Source: Glossina fuscipes
Taxonomy: Eukaryota; Arthropoda; Insecta; Diptera; Glossinidae
Direction: 5' to 3'
NCBI RefSeq assembly: GCF_014805625.2
Contig: NW_023998423.1
Location: forward strand, 1,202,811 to 1,266,810
Length of the DNA stretch: 64,000 bases
The notes beneath the pieces were generated by a model that was not told where the DNA came from, did not search any database, and worked only from the letters and a program-made list of their open reading frames with translations. Below are positions 51,741 through 61,000 of the stretch, piece after piece; the stretch's first letter is position 1; every line of letters starts with the position of its first letter. The position numbers were made by a program, and so were the translations under genes.

Positions 51741-52390
51741 CAACACTGTGGAGAGACCAATGCGATTTCTGGATAGCATCAACCTTTAAACGATACGTGT
51801 CAACACTTCAGATCATTAGTTTATAAGTTACAGTCGTTTCAGTGACGCTACTTTTATTATTTCCAAAGCTCAGGCAAAGCCCGAATATCGTTTGTTGAAT
51901 AAACGTTGCTCTTTTATGAGAAAAAATACGATTGCAAACAGTGGCAGCTTGGAGGATGTTACGGGCCGGCGTTTCCCCGTCGGAAAGATAAATATGTGTG
52001 TGATTGTTGAGATAGCTAGCACGCTGATGATATCAAATGTCAGCGCATTTATTACTTTTCATGAACATTTGTTCATGAGACAGCTCTGTTTGAAGTGGGT
52101 GCCGCGTTCGTTCACTTGTGACAACAACATGCTCACGTCGCTATTTAGGCGATTTTTTATGCCAAATGAGACAATGGATAAGACGTCGGTTCATCACTAC
52201 TTTCCTTCGTCAAATCGGCAATAAGCCGGCTGGATAGCAACCGGCGAAGGCCGTGCAAAGCAACGAAGAAACCGGTGTGCTTTTAGCGACTATAACTTGT
52301 AAACTAATGGTTGAAATGTTAAGAAACTTTGACGCGATTCGTTTAAAGGTTGGCGCTGTTCAAAAATCATATGGGTCTGTCAACAGTGCC
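51741..52390 (+). mobile_element. internally deleted mariner (irritans-type) with ~100 bp inverted repeats
   Basis: The left arm (51741-51840) and right arm (52286-52390, reverse complement) align almost base for base. Examples are CAACCTTTAAACGATACGTG versus CAACCTTTAAACGAATCGCG, and ATTAGTTTATAAGTTACAGTCG-like ends versus ATTAGTTTACAAGTTATAG. Between them lies a frame (51892-52224) with HEHLFMRQLCLKWVPRSFT and MDKTSVHHYFPSSNRQ, then a stop and AGWIATGEGRAKQ. These match the irritans transposase blocks MRKLCxxWVPxxLT and MDETWxHHYTPESNRQS. The length is about half of a ~1.3 kb mariner, so the C-terminal half and part of the N-terminus are gone. The catalytic DE is DK here. It is non-autonomous and dead. 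Confidence 0.75.
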
Positions 52391-52461
52391 AGAGGGAGGA
52401 TATGATCTGTTGTGAGAAAAAAAAAATAATATGAACAAGTAAATAAACAAAAACGTTGTGC

Positions 52462-52745
52462 GGTTCATCATTAAATACCCTACACCAGGCCACCATCAAT
52501 CATACAACGACCTTTCAAATATTGTAAATAGTCGAAAAAGTGATCCGATCCAAACTATGAATTTGTGGACTGAACACAAGAATATAAGACGAACAGTCAA
52601 GTTTACAAAGTAATTATAAGTCGATCGATATGATAAAAGGTAGATCTATCCCAAATCCTTCTACTTGTTGCAGACTTCCCACAAACTTAAAATATACCCA
52701 TTTACCACAAGTGGCGTTGGTTATACAAAATATAAGGAAGAAGAG
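52462..52745 (+). repeat. dispersed intronic repeat, copy 9 (near full length)
   Basis: Begins with CATCATTAAATACCCTACAC and proceeds through AGTCGAAAAAGTGATCCGAT, CGATCGATATGATAAAAGGT, CTATCCCAAATCCTTCTACT, TGTTGCAGACTTCCCACAAA and ends near TTACCACAAGTGGCG. Together with copy 1 it defines the full unit of about 280-360 bp. It lies directly downstream of the mariner relic. Confidence 0.7.
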
Positions 52746-53891
52746 TACTATACATCTTGTATGCATTCTACGTTTTATTTCGAAAATTACGAAAACACTT
52801 CGCAATCTCTCGAAAAATACGTGTTGCGTATGGACAGAATGCGTGAGCTGCGTTTCGGAAGTGATTAAGCAACTTAATCTTAGATACTTTTGTTTTACCG
52901 ATGCTGTGCACCAGCCACTGTTGATATTGCCCAAATAAAAGCTTTAATTAAATGCGACTATACAAAGATGCATTCCATACCTCCGTATAGACCTAGTTTC
53001 AGTTTTTAAGGATATTTGCTGTGCCTGTGCTTCATTCATTTTTTCAATAAAATTGTTCCCGGACTTAAATGAACAATTTATGGATTCCCAAACAGTTACT
53101 TTTGGAGGATAGAAGAAGAAAATAAAGGAAATGCTATCAGTCATTGTTTGATAAAGAGATTGTTATTAAACAATTTTCACAAGTAATTTCATGTAAACTT
53201 GAAGAAAACGATTTGAGTCCATTATGGTTTCAATAAGAAAAATAGGCTTTTCGGTTGCTGCTGCTGCGCTTAAATTCCCAATTTTACTTTAAATTTTACT
53301 GCTTTGTAAACAGCCTTTGCTTTTCTATATAAAGAAAAAGACCAAGAATATTTTTTTTTCTTTCAACTTTTAATTAATTGTTTTTTAGCGATAAATATTT
53401 TAGAGACTGCTTGAAAATACTTTTACATAATAAACTAGAAAATAAAACAACGAAATCGAAAACAAAAAAAAAAAAACAAACCATCACAGAAAAGTGAAAC
53501 TAACAAATATAACATAAAAAAAGCAAGACACAGAGCCACAAGTAAGGTGCGGTCCAGTATATTAACCATCATAAACACCGCGTACACACACTGTGGTCAT
53601 TCATCTATGATTTTGTGGTATTTATTTATGTATTTTTTTTTTACACCTTCATCTCTACGACTTGTTATGTTAGCGATGATTTTTTTTGTTTATTGTTCTT
53701 CAAAACAGGTGTTTAATTTAGTTGTTAAAAAAATTTTTTTTCTTGTATTTTTAAAAATATTTGTTTATATATAAAATTAAAAAAGGAGGAAATATTTTTT
53801 TTTTCATGGTTGAGAACGATTTAGAAAAAAAATTGCAAAAAAAAAAAAAATTTTGACAAATGCCAAAAATATATAATTCAAACATTCGCAG

Positions 53892-54026
53892 GTAATTGTG
53901 GTGCAAACGCCTTCACCCACAACAACACACATACAAATCAAAGAACCGCCACCCAGTCCTGGAAGTCCCACAAATACCGAAGCAAACATGTATGCTGCCG
54001 GCGGCGGCACTCAAATCTATTTGCAG
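53892..54026 (+). CDS. grh: grh exon C: cassette exon starting with GTAATT
   Basis: 135 nt, phase 0/0, 45 codons; acceptor CGCAG at 53887-53891, donor GTAAGT at 54027. It encodes VIVVQTPSPTTTHIQIKEP, then PPSPGSPTNTEANMYAAGG and GTQIYLQ: Pro/Ser/Thr-rich with several SP and TP sites, likely disordered. The acceptor has a poor pyrimidine tract, as expected of an optional exon. The exon opens with GTAATT, so after joining exon B (ending AAAAG) a new 5' splice site is created. In Drosophila, extra exons between the IKREPED exon and the SFDYTEL exon distinguish the CNS-specific O isoforms; C and D together (195 codons) fill that place. Tissue use in this species is an inference. Confidence 0.88.
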
Positions 54027-54414
54027 GTAAGTTTTCAATTAACAAAAGATAAAAGTGGAAAAGTAAATGATGAAAACAAAAAAAAAACAAAACAAAAAAA
54101 TGTGAGATTTTTTTCTTACAAAGCAATTGAATAAAAAAAAAACATTAACGCGAAACAAAAAAAAAAAAAAATAATCGAAAAACAAAAATACTTAACAACC
54201 TGTAAAACCATAAGATGAGATTTAATAGTTTTACTTAAATGTGACGACAACAACAAGAACAACAACAACGAAACAAATTACCTTTTGCGGTGGTAGGCCG
54301 AGGCTACTGGTTTAAATTGTTAACAGAACATAACGTAATAATAACAACGGTGTTAATAGCAGAACGCACAAAGCTATCGTCTCTTTATCTCCTCAACTCT
54401 CGCTCTCCCTGTAG

Positions 54415-54504
54415 CCAACAATAGTAGTAGAGTCAACTGGTAGTACGTCAGTCAATGATTTAGCGCCAGTGGCCATTAAACCGGAATACCACTCACAAAC
54501 TTAA
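54415..54504 (+). CDS. grh: candidate alternative terminal exon C' of grh (stop at 54502-54504)
   Basis: A strong acceptor (CTCCTCAACTCTCGCTCTCC then CTGTAG, ending at 54414) is followed by 29 codons in phase 0: PTIVVESTGSTSVNDLAPVA, then IKPEYHSQT and TAA. Composition is protein-like and Grh-like, and IKPE fits the SUMO consensus. It joins in frame to exon B or C. No GT donor follows before the stop, and AATAAA lies about 275 nt downstream. Using it would give a Grh protein with the activation region but no DNA-binding or dimerisation domain. Alternatives: a poison exon that sends the mRNA to decay, or a decayed exon. I do not recall a described counterpart, so treat as predicted. Confidence 0.6.
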   Translation, partial: PTIVVESTGSTSVNDLAPVAIKPEYHSQT

Positions 54505-54779
54505 CAAAAATACGGATTGAACATGTTTTCTATAAAAGAACACATACGTACATACACACATGTATATGAAGTCAACAAGCACACCTCCACTTAGTAATCT
54601 GCAGTAAAAAGAACCACAAAAAACAAAACGAAACAAAACTATATTGACATTGACAACAACAACAGAATAACACATGTGGAAAAACAAAAAAACATAATCC
54701 GATTATCACCCACCAATTGCTGTTGCGGAGAGCTGTAGCATGCTAGGATACAGATGACTGAGTGCACACATGCAACATT

Positions 54780-54785
54780 AATAAA
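54780..54785 (+). promoter_or_regulatory. AATAAA polyadenylation hexamer after exon C'
   Basis: Canonical AATAAA, followed by a T-rich stretch (54801-54830) that could act as the downstream element. That same stretch is the pyrimidine tract of exon D, so cleavage here and splicing to D would compete for one sequence. Confidence 0.4.
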
Positions 54786-54833
54786 TATTTTAAAATCACT
54801 TAATTTTTTGTTATATTGTTATTGTTATTTAAG

Positions 54834-55283
54834 GGCCCGCATCAGAACTCGGCTGGTGGCGCCGGATCAGCGGTGAATACGCAAACACCCAGCCCAGGTC
54901 CTTACATTGGAGCCGATGGTTATGGCATGTACACAACTGGCCGTTTAACAACTGCTCCAGCGACAACTTTTATAGCCGAGAACTACTATCGGGAATATTT
55001 TACCACAGACGGTCAAGGTTATACGCCCACGCGTACCATTTATGGCGACAATGATGGTAGCCAACCTACAGCTACTTATGAGGGACGTTTCACTACCACC
55101 ACCTCCGTTGCTAACAATAATGCTCCACCGCCTCACCCCGCTACTACGGTCTTAAAGAATGGTGGCACTCCGATCTATACGAAAACAGTAACCGCTGCTG
55201 GCCTTACAGTCGATTTGCCTAGTCCGGATTCGGGTATAGGAGCCGATGCGATAACACCCAGAGATCAAAACAACATACAACAG
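54834..55283 (+). CDS. grh: grh exon D: 150-codon cassette exon
   Basis: 450 nt, phase 0/0; acceptor TTTAAG at 54828-54833 with a good T-rich tract, donor GTATGT at 55284. It encodes GPHQNSAGGAGSAVNTQTPS at the start, then a Tyr/Thr/Gly-rich segment (YGMYTTGRL, ENYYREYFTTDGQGYTPTRT), and ends LPSPDSGIGADAITPRDQNN then IQQ. It has no charged helices or zinc ligands and is probably a disordered regulatory segment with SP sites. It can be skipped without a frameshift. Together with exon C it forms the neural-type insert (see exon C). A TGCATG lies 79 nt past the donor. Assignment as grh follows from position, phase and fly-like sequence. Confidence 0.9.
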
Positions 55284-55632
55284 GTATGTAGAGGCAAAAA
55301 TAATAATAACAATTGATTGAGTTTCACATTTGTTCATAATCCTTAATACAAGTCTAAGCATTGCATGTTGTTGTAGTTGTCAGCACAATTTAATCGTTTA
55401 ATCCATACATTTTTTTAAAAAATATTTACTTTTCTTTTTGAGCTTTTAGGAGGATTTTCATGTTCTACGAAACTGGTAAAAGAGCGTGTGTAGCGTCCTT
55501 TTATTATATATGTAACGAAATTACAATGTTCTTCTAAAACTTGCTAAAAAAATGCCCCACTATACTTTTCTCAATTTGTTTTGTGTTTGCTTTTATAAAA
55601 TATTAATGGTTTTCGCTTTTGTATCATTTCAG
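55284..55632 (+). other. grh intron D-E (349 nt)
   Basis: Short intron with GTATGT donor and ATTTCAG acceptor. It contains TGCATG at 55362-55367, a possible Rbfox-type splicing enhancer, and a TATTAAT branch-point-like sequence about 25-30 nt before the acceptor. Confidence 0.8.
55362..55367 (+). promoter_or_regulatory. TGCATG splicing motif downstream of exon D
   Basis: TGCATG is the Rbfox consensus, and placement within ~100 nt downstream of a cassette exon usually favours inclusion in neurons and muscle. A six-base match can occur by chance; conservation would decide. Confidence 0.35.
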
Positions 55633-55862
55633 TCTTTCGATTATACGGAACTTTGCCAACCGGGCACTTTGCTGGATAATAACAGCGGTATACCGGTATC
55701 CGTCAATAATATACCACGTGGTGCTGTTAGTGTTCATGGGGGTCAAAATAGTCCGACTACATCGCTGGGTGGCACAAGTGCCAACGGTAGTGCTACACGT
55801 TCGAGGCCGTGGCATGATTTTGGCCGACAAAATGATGCTGATAAGATACAAATACCAAAAAT
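55633..55862 (+). CDS. grh: grh exon E: SFDYTELCQPGTL exon
   Basis: 230 nt, phase 0 in, phase 2 out (last two bases AT, completed by T of exon F as Ile); acceptor CATTTCAG, donor GTAAGC at 55863. It encodes SFDYTELCQPGTLLDN, IPVSVNNIPRGAVSVHG, QNSPTTSLGGTS and SRPWHDFGRQNDADKIQIPK. It is nearly identical to the Drosophila Grh segment just before the DNA-binding domain, so it is the common exon entered either from B (short form) or from D (long form). PWHDFGRQNDADKIQIPK leads directly into the CP2 fold. Role: linker and first strand of the DNA-binding domain. Confidence 0.97.
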
Positions 55863-56387
55863 GTAAGCAACAAAGCCAAAGTTTTCATAAATATTTTTGC
55901 AAATTCAAATGCCAGGGTTTCTTAAACATTCTTCTGAAGTTGAAAGAGACCTTCTTCACTTTTTATTCTTGATTAAAAATACATGAACAAAATTATGTTT
56001 TGATTTGTTTTAAATGTTGTACAAAATTTTCTTTAAATTTTTATGATGCTTTTGAATTTTCTACAACTAGTCATGCAGGGGCCTTTTTGTTTTTTATGTG
56101 TTTTGTACTTAAAAAGAAAAGTAAGCCAAGACAGCTTTTTGCAACGCTTATTAGAAAGGAAATAGCAAGGGAAAAATCTAGAATAGAGTTCACTATTTTT
56201 AGCTTGATTCATTTGGAAGAGAAAGTCGCTTTGAAAATTTCTTTGTTATATATTTTTTAAACCAATTAGACGGGAAATGAATGTTTGGCGGCAAGATGCA
56301 AATATAATCTACAAAGTGTATCTGATCTGAAAATTACCTAAACTCAAAACAATCTACATGAATAACAATTGAAAGCATACATGTGGC

Positions 56388-56640
56388 GACGGCCATCCAT
56401 TTAATACCCTGAACCACTTCGCTTACTGCAGTTCTTTGTATAACGAGTTTTCAAAAGTAAGATGTTATATGGGAAACGGCCGAAAAAGTGATTCGATGCG
56501 AATCATTTCAATAACAGTCTCTTGTAGGTGGAACACAAGAGTATGAACAAATGGACAGGGAAACTTAGCTCGAATGTTCGTTTGTTCAAAACCTTCGACA
56601 TACACCATTCGCGTCGAAATGACTCCATCCATCATTTTGA
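56388..56640 (+). repeat. dispersed intronic repeat, copy 10
   Basis: Contains CATCCATTTAATACCCTGAA, CCACTTCGCTTACTGC, GAGTTTTCAAAAGTAAGATG, TTATATGGGAAACGGCCGAA, AAAGTGATTCGATGCGAATC and then GAACACAAGAGTATGAAC. The left half is well kept, the right half is lost. Confidence 0.65.
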
Positions 56641-57429
56641 AATTTATAAGCATATATAGGGCGATACAAGGTGTAAAAAGTCCTTTATTTCAACGAAAGG
56701 AAAACAAAGCTGATTTTTATCATAATGAGATGCTTAGATGTAAGTCCGGAGATATTGAAACATATCGCTCCAGAAAGCGTACAACAGTTTTATACAAGTT
56801 TCAATAAGTGAAAGCGTAAATTCGGAATGATGCCGTATGGTGTTATGTCTGGCCACTTTTGACTTTCTTGACATCATTAAGAAATATCATTAATTATTTG
56901 TTTCCTACATAAGACATATGCTTAACACATTCTTTACAATACAAGAAGCTACAAAATAGATAGATAAAAACGCTATTATAATGTTTTTCGTAAATTTTGC
57001 ATCCGTCACCCGAGCACATGTTATGTTTATTCCTTGACAAAAATGTCAATGAAATATGAACTATTGGGCTCTTCGCAATAACTTTTAGATCAAGAGACGA
57101 CATATTGTGACTTGAACAGATATGATATAAATCTTTTCGCTTTTTGCTAACTCATGCACAATGTAGTAGCAGTAGTAAAGATTTTTAATGAATAATTGAC
57201 GATCGATTTCGACCAAAAACCTGCTGACATATTTTGCAATGAGCTTTCTACGTTTTCGCGGGAGCGCAACATGTATGTTTATGCATATTGCTCTCAAATA
57301 AAGCAGTAAGTCCTCCTTTACACTTGAAGAAGGTCGCAAGCTCATTAAACCTTCGTTAACCTTCGTTTATTCTCTGTTTCTATCTCTATTCCTATTTAAT
57401 GAAAATTTCTTGCTAAATCCGTTACACCG

Positions 57430-57860
57430 TACCTGCGCGAATTCCTACATTTGCCGGTTGTCCTATATATATACCTATTCGATATCCCTTGTTAGTTGCC
57501 TATCTTACTAACATTTATCCAGCATCCTGCTCTTGTATGAATTACAATACTTCTCCGTTATTCTACATATATTCTACAATGATTTTTTTGTTCATTGTTT
57601 TACGTATCTTTGCCTTGTACTTCAGACTTGTATGCTATATTTTTATATTCTTGTCTGTTACCCGTCTTATATATATGCATATACATCTATCCATAGGAGA
57701 CAGCATATATATTACGAATATACATCCAGGATATCTCCAGTATTCTGTAGTCATTCGAATTCCTGTATTTAACCGGCACGCTACATATATACATCTTCGG
57801 CTCCCTTTGTTCATTTGATTTCCCAATTATATTTATCTCATATTCCGAATACGCAGTGTT
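57430..57860. repeat. degenerate ~105 bp tandem array, about four units
   Basis: GAATTCCTACATTTGCCGG at 57439, GAATTACAATACTTCTCCG at 57539 and GAATTCCTGTATTTAACCGG at 57757 mark units, and a worn copy (TTACCCGTCTTATATATATG) lies between the last two. Each marker is followed by CTACATATATAC-like and TTTGTTCATTTG-like sequence. Spacings of 100 and 218 (2 x 109) fit a ~105 bp period. Open frames over it are incidental. Confidence 0.5.
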
Positions 57861-58060
57861 TCCTTTAAAATTCGATAAGGCTAAACTTATATAACTAGGA
57901 ATAGCTCTTGATGATTTTGTGACCCTTTATGCTTTTTTTTATTCCTTTGATTTTTCTTTGTTAATGCTTCACTTCAAGCGAATTTTTCTTTTCGATTTCT
58001 TACAAATTTTAATACATTTTTTTTATATCAAAATTATTTCACAATTTTTCTGTCTTGCAG

Positions 58061-58223
58061 TTTCACAAATGTGGGCTTCAAATATCATTTGGAAAGTCCG
58101 ATTAGTTCATCACAACGACGAGAAGACGACCGAATAACGTATATAAATAAAGGACAATTTTATGGCATTACCTTGGAATATATACCCGATCCTGATAAAC
58201 CTATTAAGAATACCACAGTTAAG
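58061..58223 (+). CDS. grh: grh exon F: start of the CP2/Grh DNA-binding domain
   Basis: 163 nt, phase 2 in, phase 0 out; acceptor TCTTGCAG, donor GTAAGC at 58224. With the split Ile it encodes [20 protein letters not shown], then [20 protein letters not shown] and [15 protein letters not shown]. This is the N-terminal part of the immunoglobulin-like CP2 DNA-binding fold shared by Grh, GRHL1-3 and CP2 proteins; [11 protein letters not shown] is its most conserved segment. Compared with the Drosophila protein as I recall it, only conservative changes are seen (R/K, V/I, E/D). The following exon (SVIMLMFREEKS in flies) is not found before base 64000. Confidence 0.97.
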
Positions 58224-58283
58224 GTAAGCAAGCAACAATTTAATCTAAACATGAACTGTAACATATAAAAATTCATTGCAATA

Positions 58284-58326
<43 letters not shown>

Positions 58327-58327
58327 C
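58284..58327 (+). repeat. (ATG)n microsatellite close to exon F donor
   Basis: About fourteen ATG/GAT triplets starting 60 nt after the exon F 5' splice site, then interrupted units to about 58350. The antisense poly-His and poly-Ile open frames here are artefacts. Confidence 0.95.
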
Positions 58328-61000
58328 GATGATGTTGATTATGATGGTGGTGATGCCGATCGTGATATTCACAAAGTTGATGATATTTGTAAATGCAAAT
58401 TAGTTTAGATTTTACATGCGCACATGTACAAAATGAAATCAAAAGATTCAAATCAAATGATAAATTATTATTATATACCCGATACTGAGAAAGAATAACG
58501 CACATAGACAGATAGAGGAGGCCTTAAGGGCAGGAAGGAAGAATTTCATCTTAAGTAAATATTGTATTGAACATGAAAACAGGAAAATGTAGATAAAGGG
58601 TGAATAATATTCAAAAAAGAATAATAAGTATAAATAAACGTTAGTGATTTGTCATGTTATGCATGATTTAAAATTTAGCACTTTCTTAAGCGCCTATGTC
58701 TGGAGGGTATGTGGCTAAGGAAAACAACCCTTTGTTTGTTGTTGACTGGTAACTGCGTTGTCGAGAATAGTACTCGTCAATGTCATTTCAAATCAGGACA
58801 TTTAATCATGATGAGTTGATGAGATGTTAAAAGTGATAAATGATTTCAATTGCAGAGCAAGAAACAAATAAGACGAAAAAAATAAATAAAAACAATTTGC
58901 GCAGCTTTCAACGTTAGAAGATAAATATACCGAAAAATAGGTGAGAGAAGAGCTAAGAACTCAAGTGTATTTATTTAGGCTTACGAAACCAAGTCTTTTC
59001 GATTTCACATATTTTCCTCGAAACTACAATCAATCATCACTTACAGAGACTTGTCTTAAGGAGTACAATAATAAAAGAACCGGATATGCAAATTTCTTCA
59101 AAAATTTAAATGATTTCATTTCGATTGTTTAGTAGCGAAAGCTACTGTTACGGTTTCTTTGTTTGTATTTCACTGAAATTATTTAAAATAATTTTTTTTT
59201 GCTTTCGATCTACTGAAGATAAAGAGAAAACCGATCTGCTGCCTGTGCAACTTCATACAACGAATGCCTGAGATTGTTAGACATTTTCATGCATTTTATA
59301 GTTTCACTTTAAAGTATATTTTCACTTAACATTAATCGTTATACGCATTTGTGTTGTTGTTGTTTTTTTTTTTTTTTAAAGCAATGCGTACAGCATGTAA
59401 TAATCGACATATGCTGTGCCCAAAGGCTTGTTGAACAAAATGAGAAAAATACTGCTCCTAATATAAGCGATGACTATAAAGACAGATGGATGGATAGATG
59501 GACATGTAAACCGTTTTAATTATTAAAAATATTTTATTTTTCAATTTAATATTGTCATTTTTCTAAAAACTTTTGCTGCTTTTTCACTCAATGAATATTT
59601 ATTTCACTTTCTCGCCTAAGAAAAATGATTTTAAAAAAAATTCTTTTTTCATATTTTCTTTGCCTTCAGATTATCTTTAGTTTGGTAGAAATATTTGCAT
59701 AAAATTCCTATAAATAAAATTTGAAAAAAAGGCTCAAATAACAACAGTACCTCTAGGCTAAACCTTAAAAAATCCATATAAAGCTTAAGCAAAATAAAAA
59801 CAAAAAAAAGAAGAAATGAAACATAAGAAACAGGAGCTGATATGCAAGAACCGGCAGCCGAAGCAGCAGCAGCACCAATAGCAGCAGCAGTAGCAAGGCA
59901 GGGAAGTCAATTTATGTCTGTGTTAGTCTCTTAATGTAAAAAGAAAAGTGTCAGCATTAATTTATGTTTGTTTAGCTATTAAGCCCTTGCTCTGGCATCA
60001 CAACCCCGTACGTACGGGGACTACAGTTTTATATATAAATCAATGCCTGCATAAGTTTAAAGGATTGAATGCAAATTTTTCTTTCCGTTTTCATTTACAA
60101 TTCTTGCTACAGTTAAATATGAAATTATTTATGACGCTTTTTCATTGCCAGCGTTGGCTAGTTGCTGCCCTGTTAACTACTTCTACGTTTAGCGTATCGA
60201 TGATATGCTAAAATATTCAGTTTTTATTAAGTGCTTTAGTCGTTGTTGTTTTTATCGTAAAGGGGTATTTTTTCCATATTGCCGATCTGCTTGTCTGCCT
60301 GTCTGTCCGTCCGACTTTACTTTACTGCTACAATTTCTTTCTTGCTTACAGTTGCTAGCTGCTGCTATCATCTATTATTTAAGATGCAAATTTTTCTTAG
60401 TATTTCTTTTTTTTATTTTTATTCTTTTAATTAAATAAATTCTCTTTTTTTTCTTTTTGATCAATTTTATTTAGCATATGAATGCTGATAACTTTTGACT
60501 TTTTAAAGGAATATATAAAAAGATAAACAAAAAGAGAAGAAAACAGTGAGAAAAAAAAAAAACATTAATAAAGGCGTTGTTCGGTAAAATAAAACTTATA
60601 AACAATAAATAATAATCCTAATAACACAAGAAAACAAAGCAATAGCAAAAGCAATCACAAAAATATTTATTCATTTCTTTAAAGATTAGTCATAGCAATA
60701 ATAATAATGTTATTATATGTTAATAGGAATTGTTTGATACGCAATCTTAAGTTTTGTATTCAGATAAATATTTTTAAAATTACTATCTCGTTCAAAAAGA
60801 CTGGGAATGATACGAAAAGTTGGTTGTGTCAAGATTTTAAATTTCTATTTCTGTTTACAACCTATAGGAGCTTCATCAAGGGATGAAGAAATCAAGTGTT
60901 TCTTCCTTCATTTGTGAGAAAGACTTAGGTGTGAAAAAAATACCATCAACCTTAAAAAACAGATTTCCAAATTGGACTCAAGGCTGTCAAAAACTGCATA

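Larger units (their letters stand above)
37221..53891 (+). other. 16.7 kb grh intron B-C
   Basis: GTGAGT donor, CGCAG acceptor. No exon found in it. Its contents are an A-rich block (37900-39060), C/T-rich DNA (39395-39670), GGT repeat (40389-40410), AT satellites (40957-40994, 42972-43017), a MITE-like element (43667-44124), dispersed-repeat copies near 43345, 47000-47420, 50530 and 52462, a short-period degenerate array (48460-49400) and a mariner relic with long inverted repeats (51741-52390). Elsewhere I see only AT-rich intronic sequence. Confidence 0.85.
55863..58060 (+). other. grh intron E-F (2.2 kb)
   Basis: GTAAGC donor; strong acceptor TTTTTCTGTCTTGCAG. It holds dispersed-repeat copy 10 (56388-56640) and a degenerate ~105 bp tandem array (57430-57860). 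Between them is only AT-rich sequence. Confidence 0.85.

Noticed and set aside
52614..52938. Overlapping 102- and 106-codon frames on both strands
   Set aside because: Both start inside dispersed-repeat copy 9 and neither resembles a known protein.
58160..58505. Antisense frames with poly-Ile and poly-His
   Set aside because: Direct result of the (ATG)n microsatellite read on the opposite strand.
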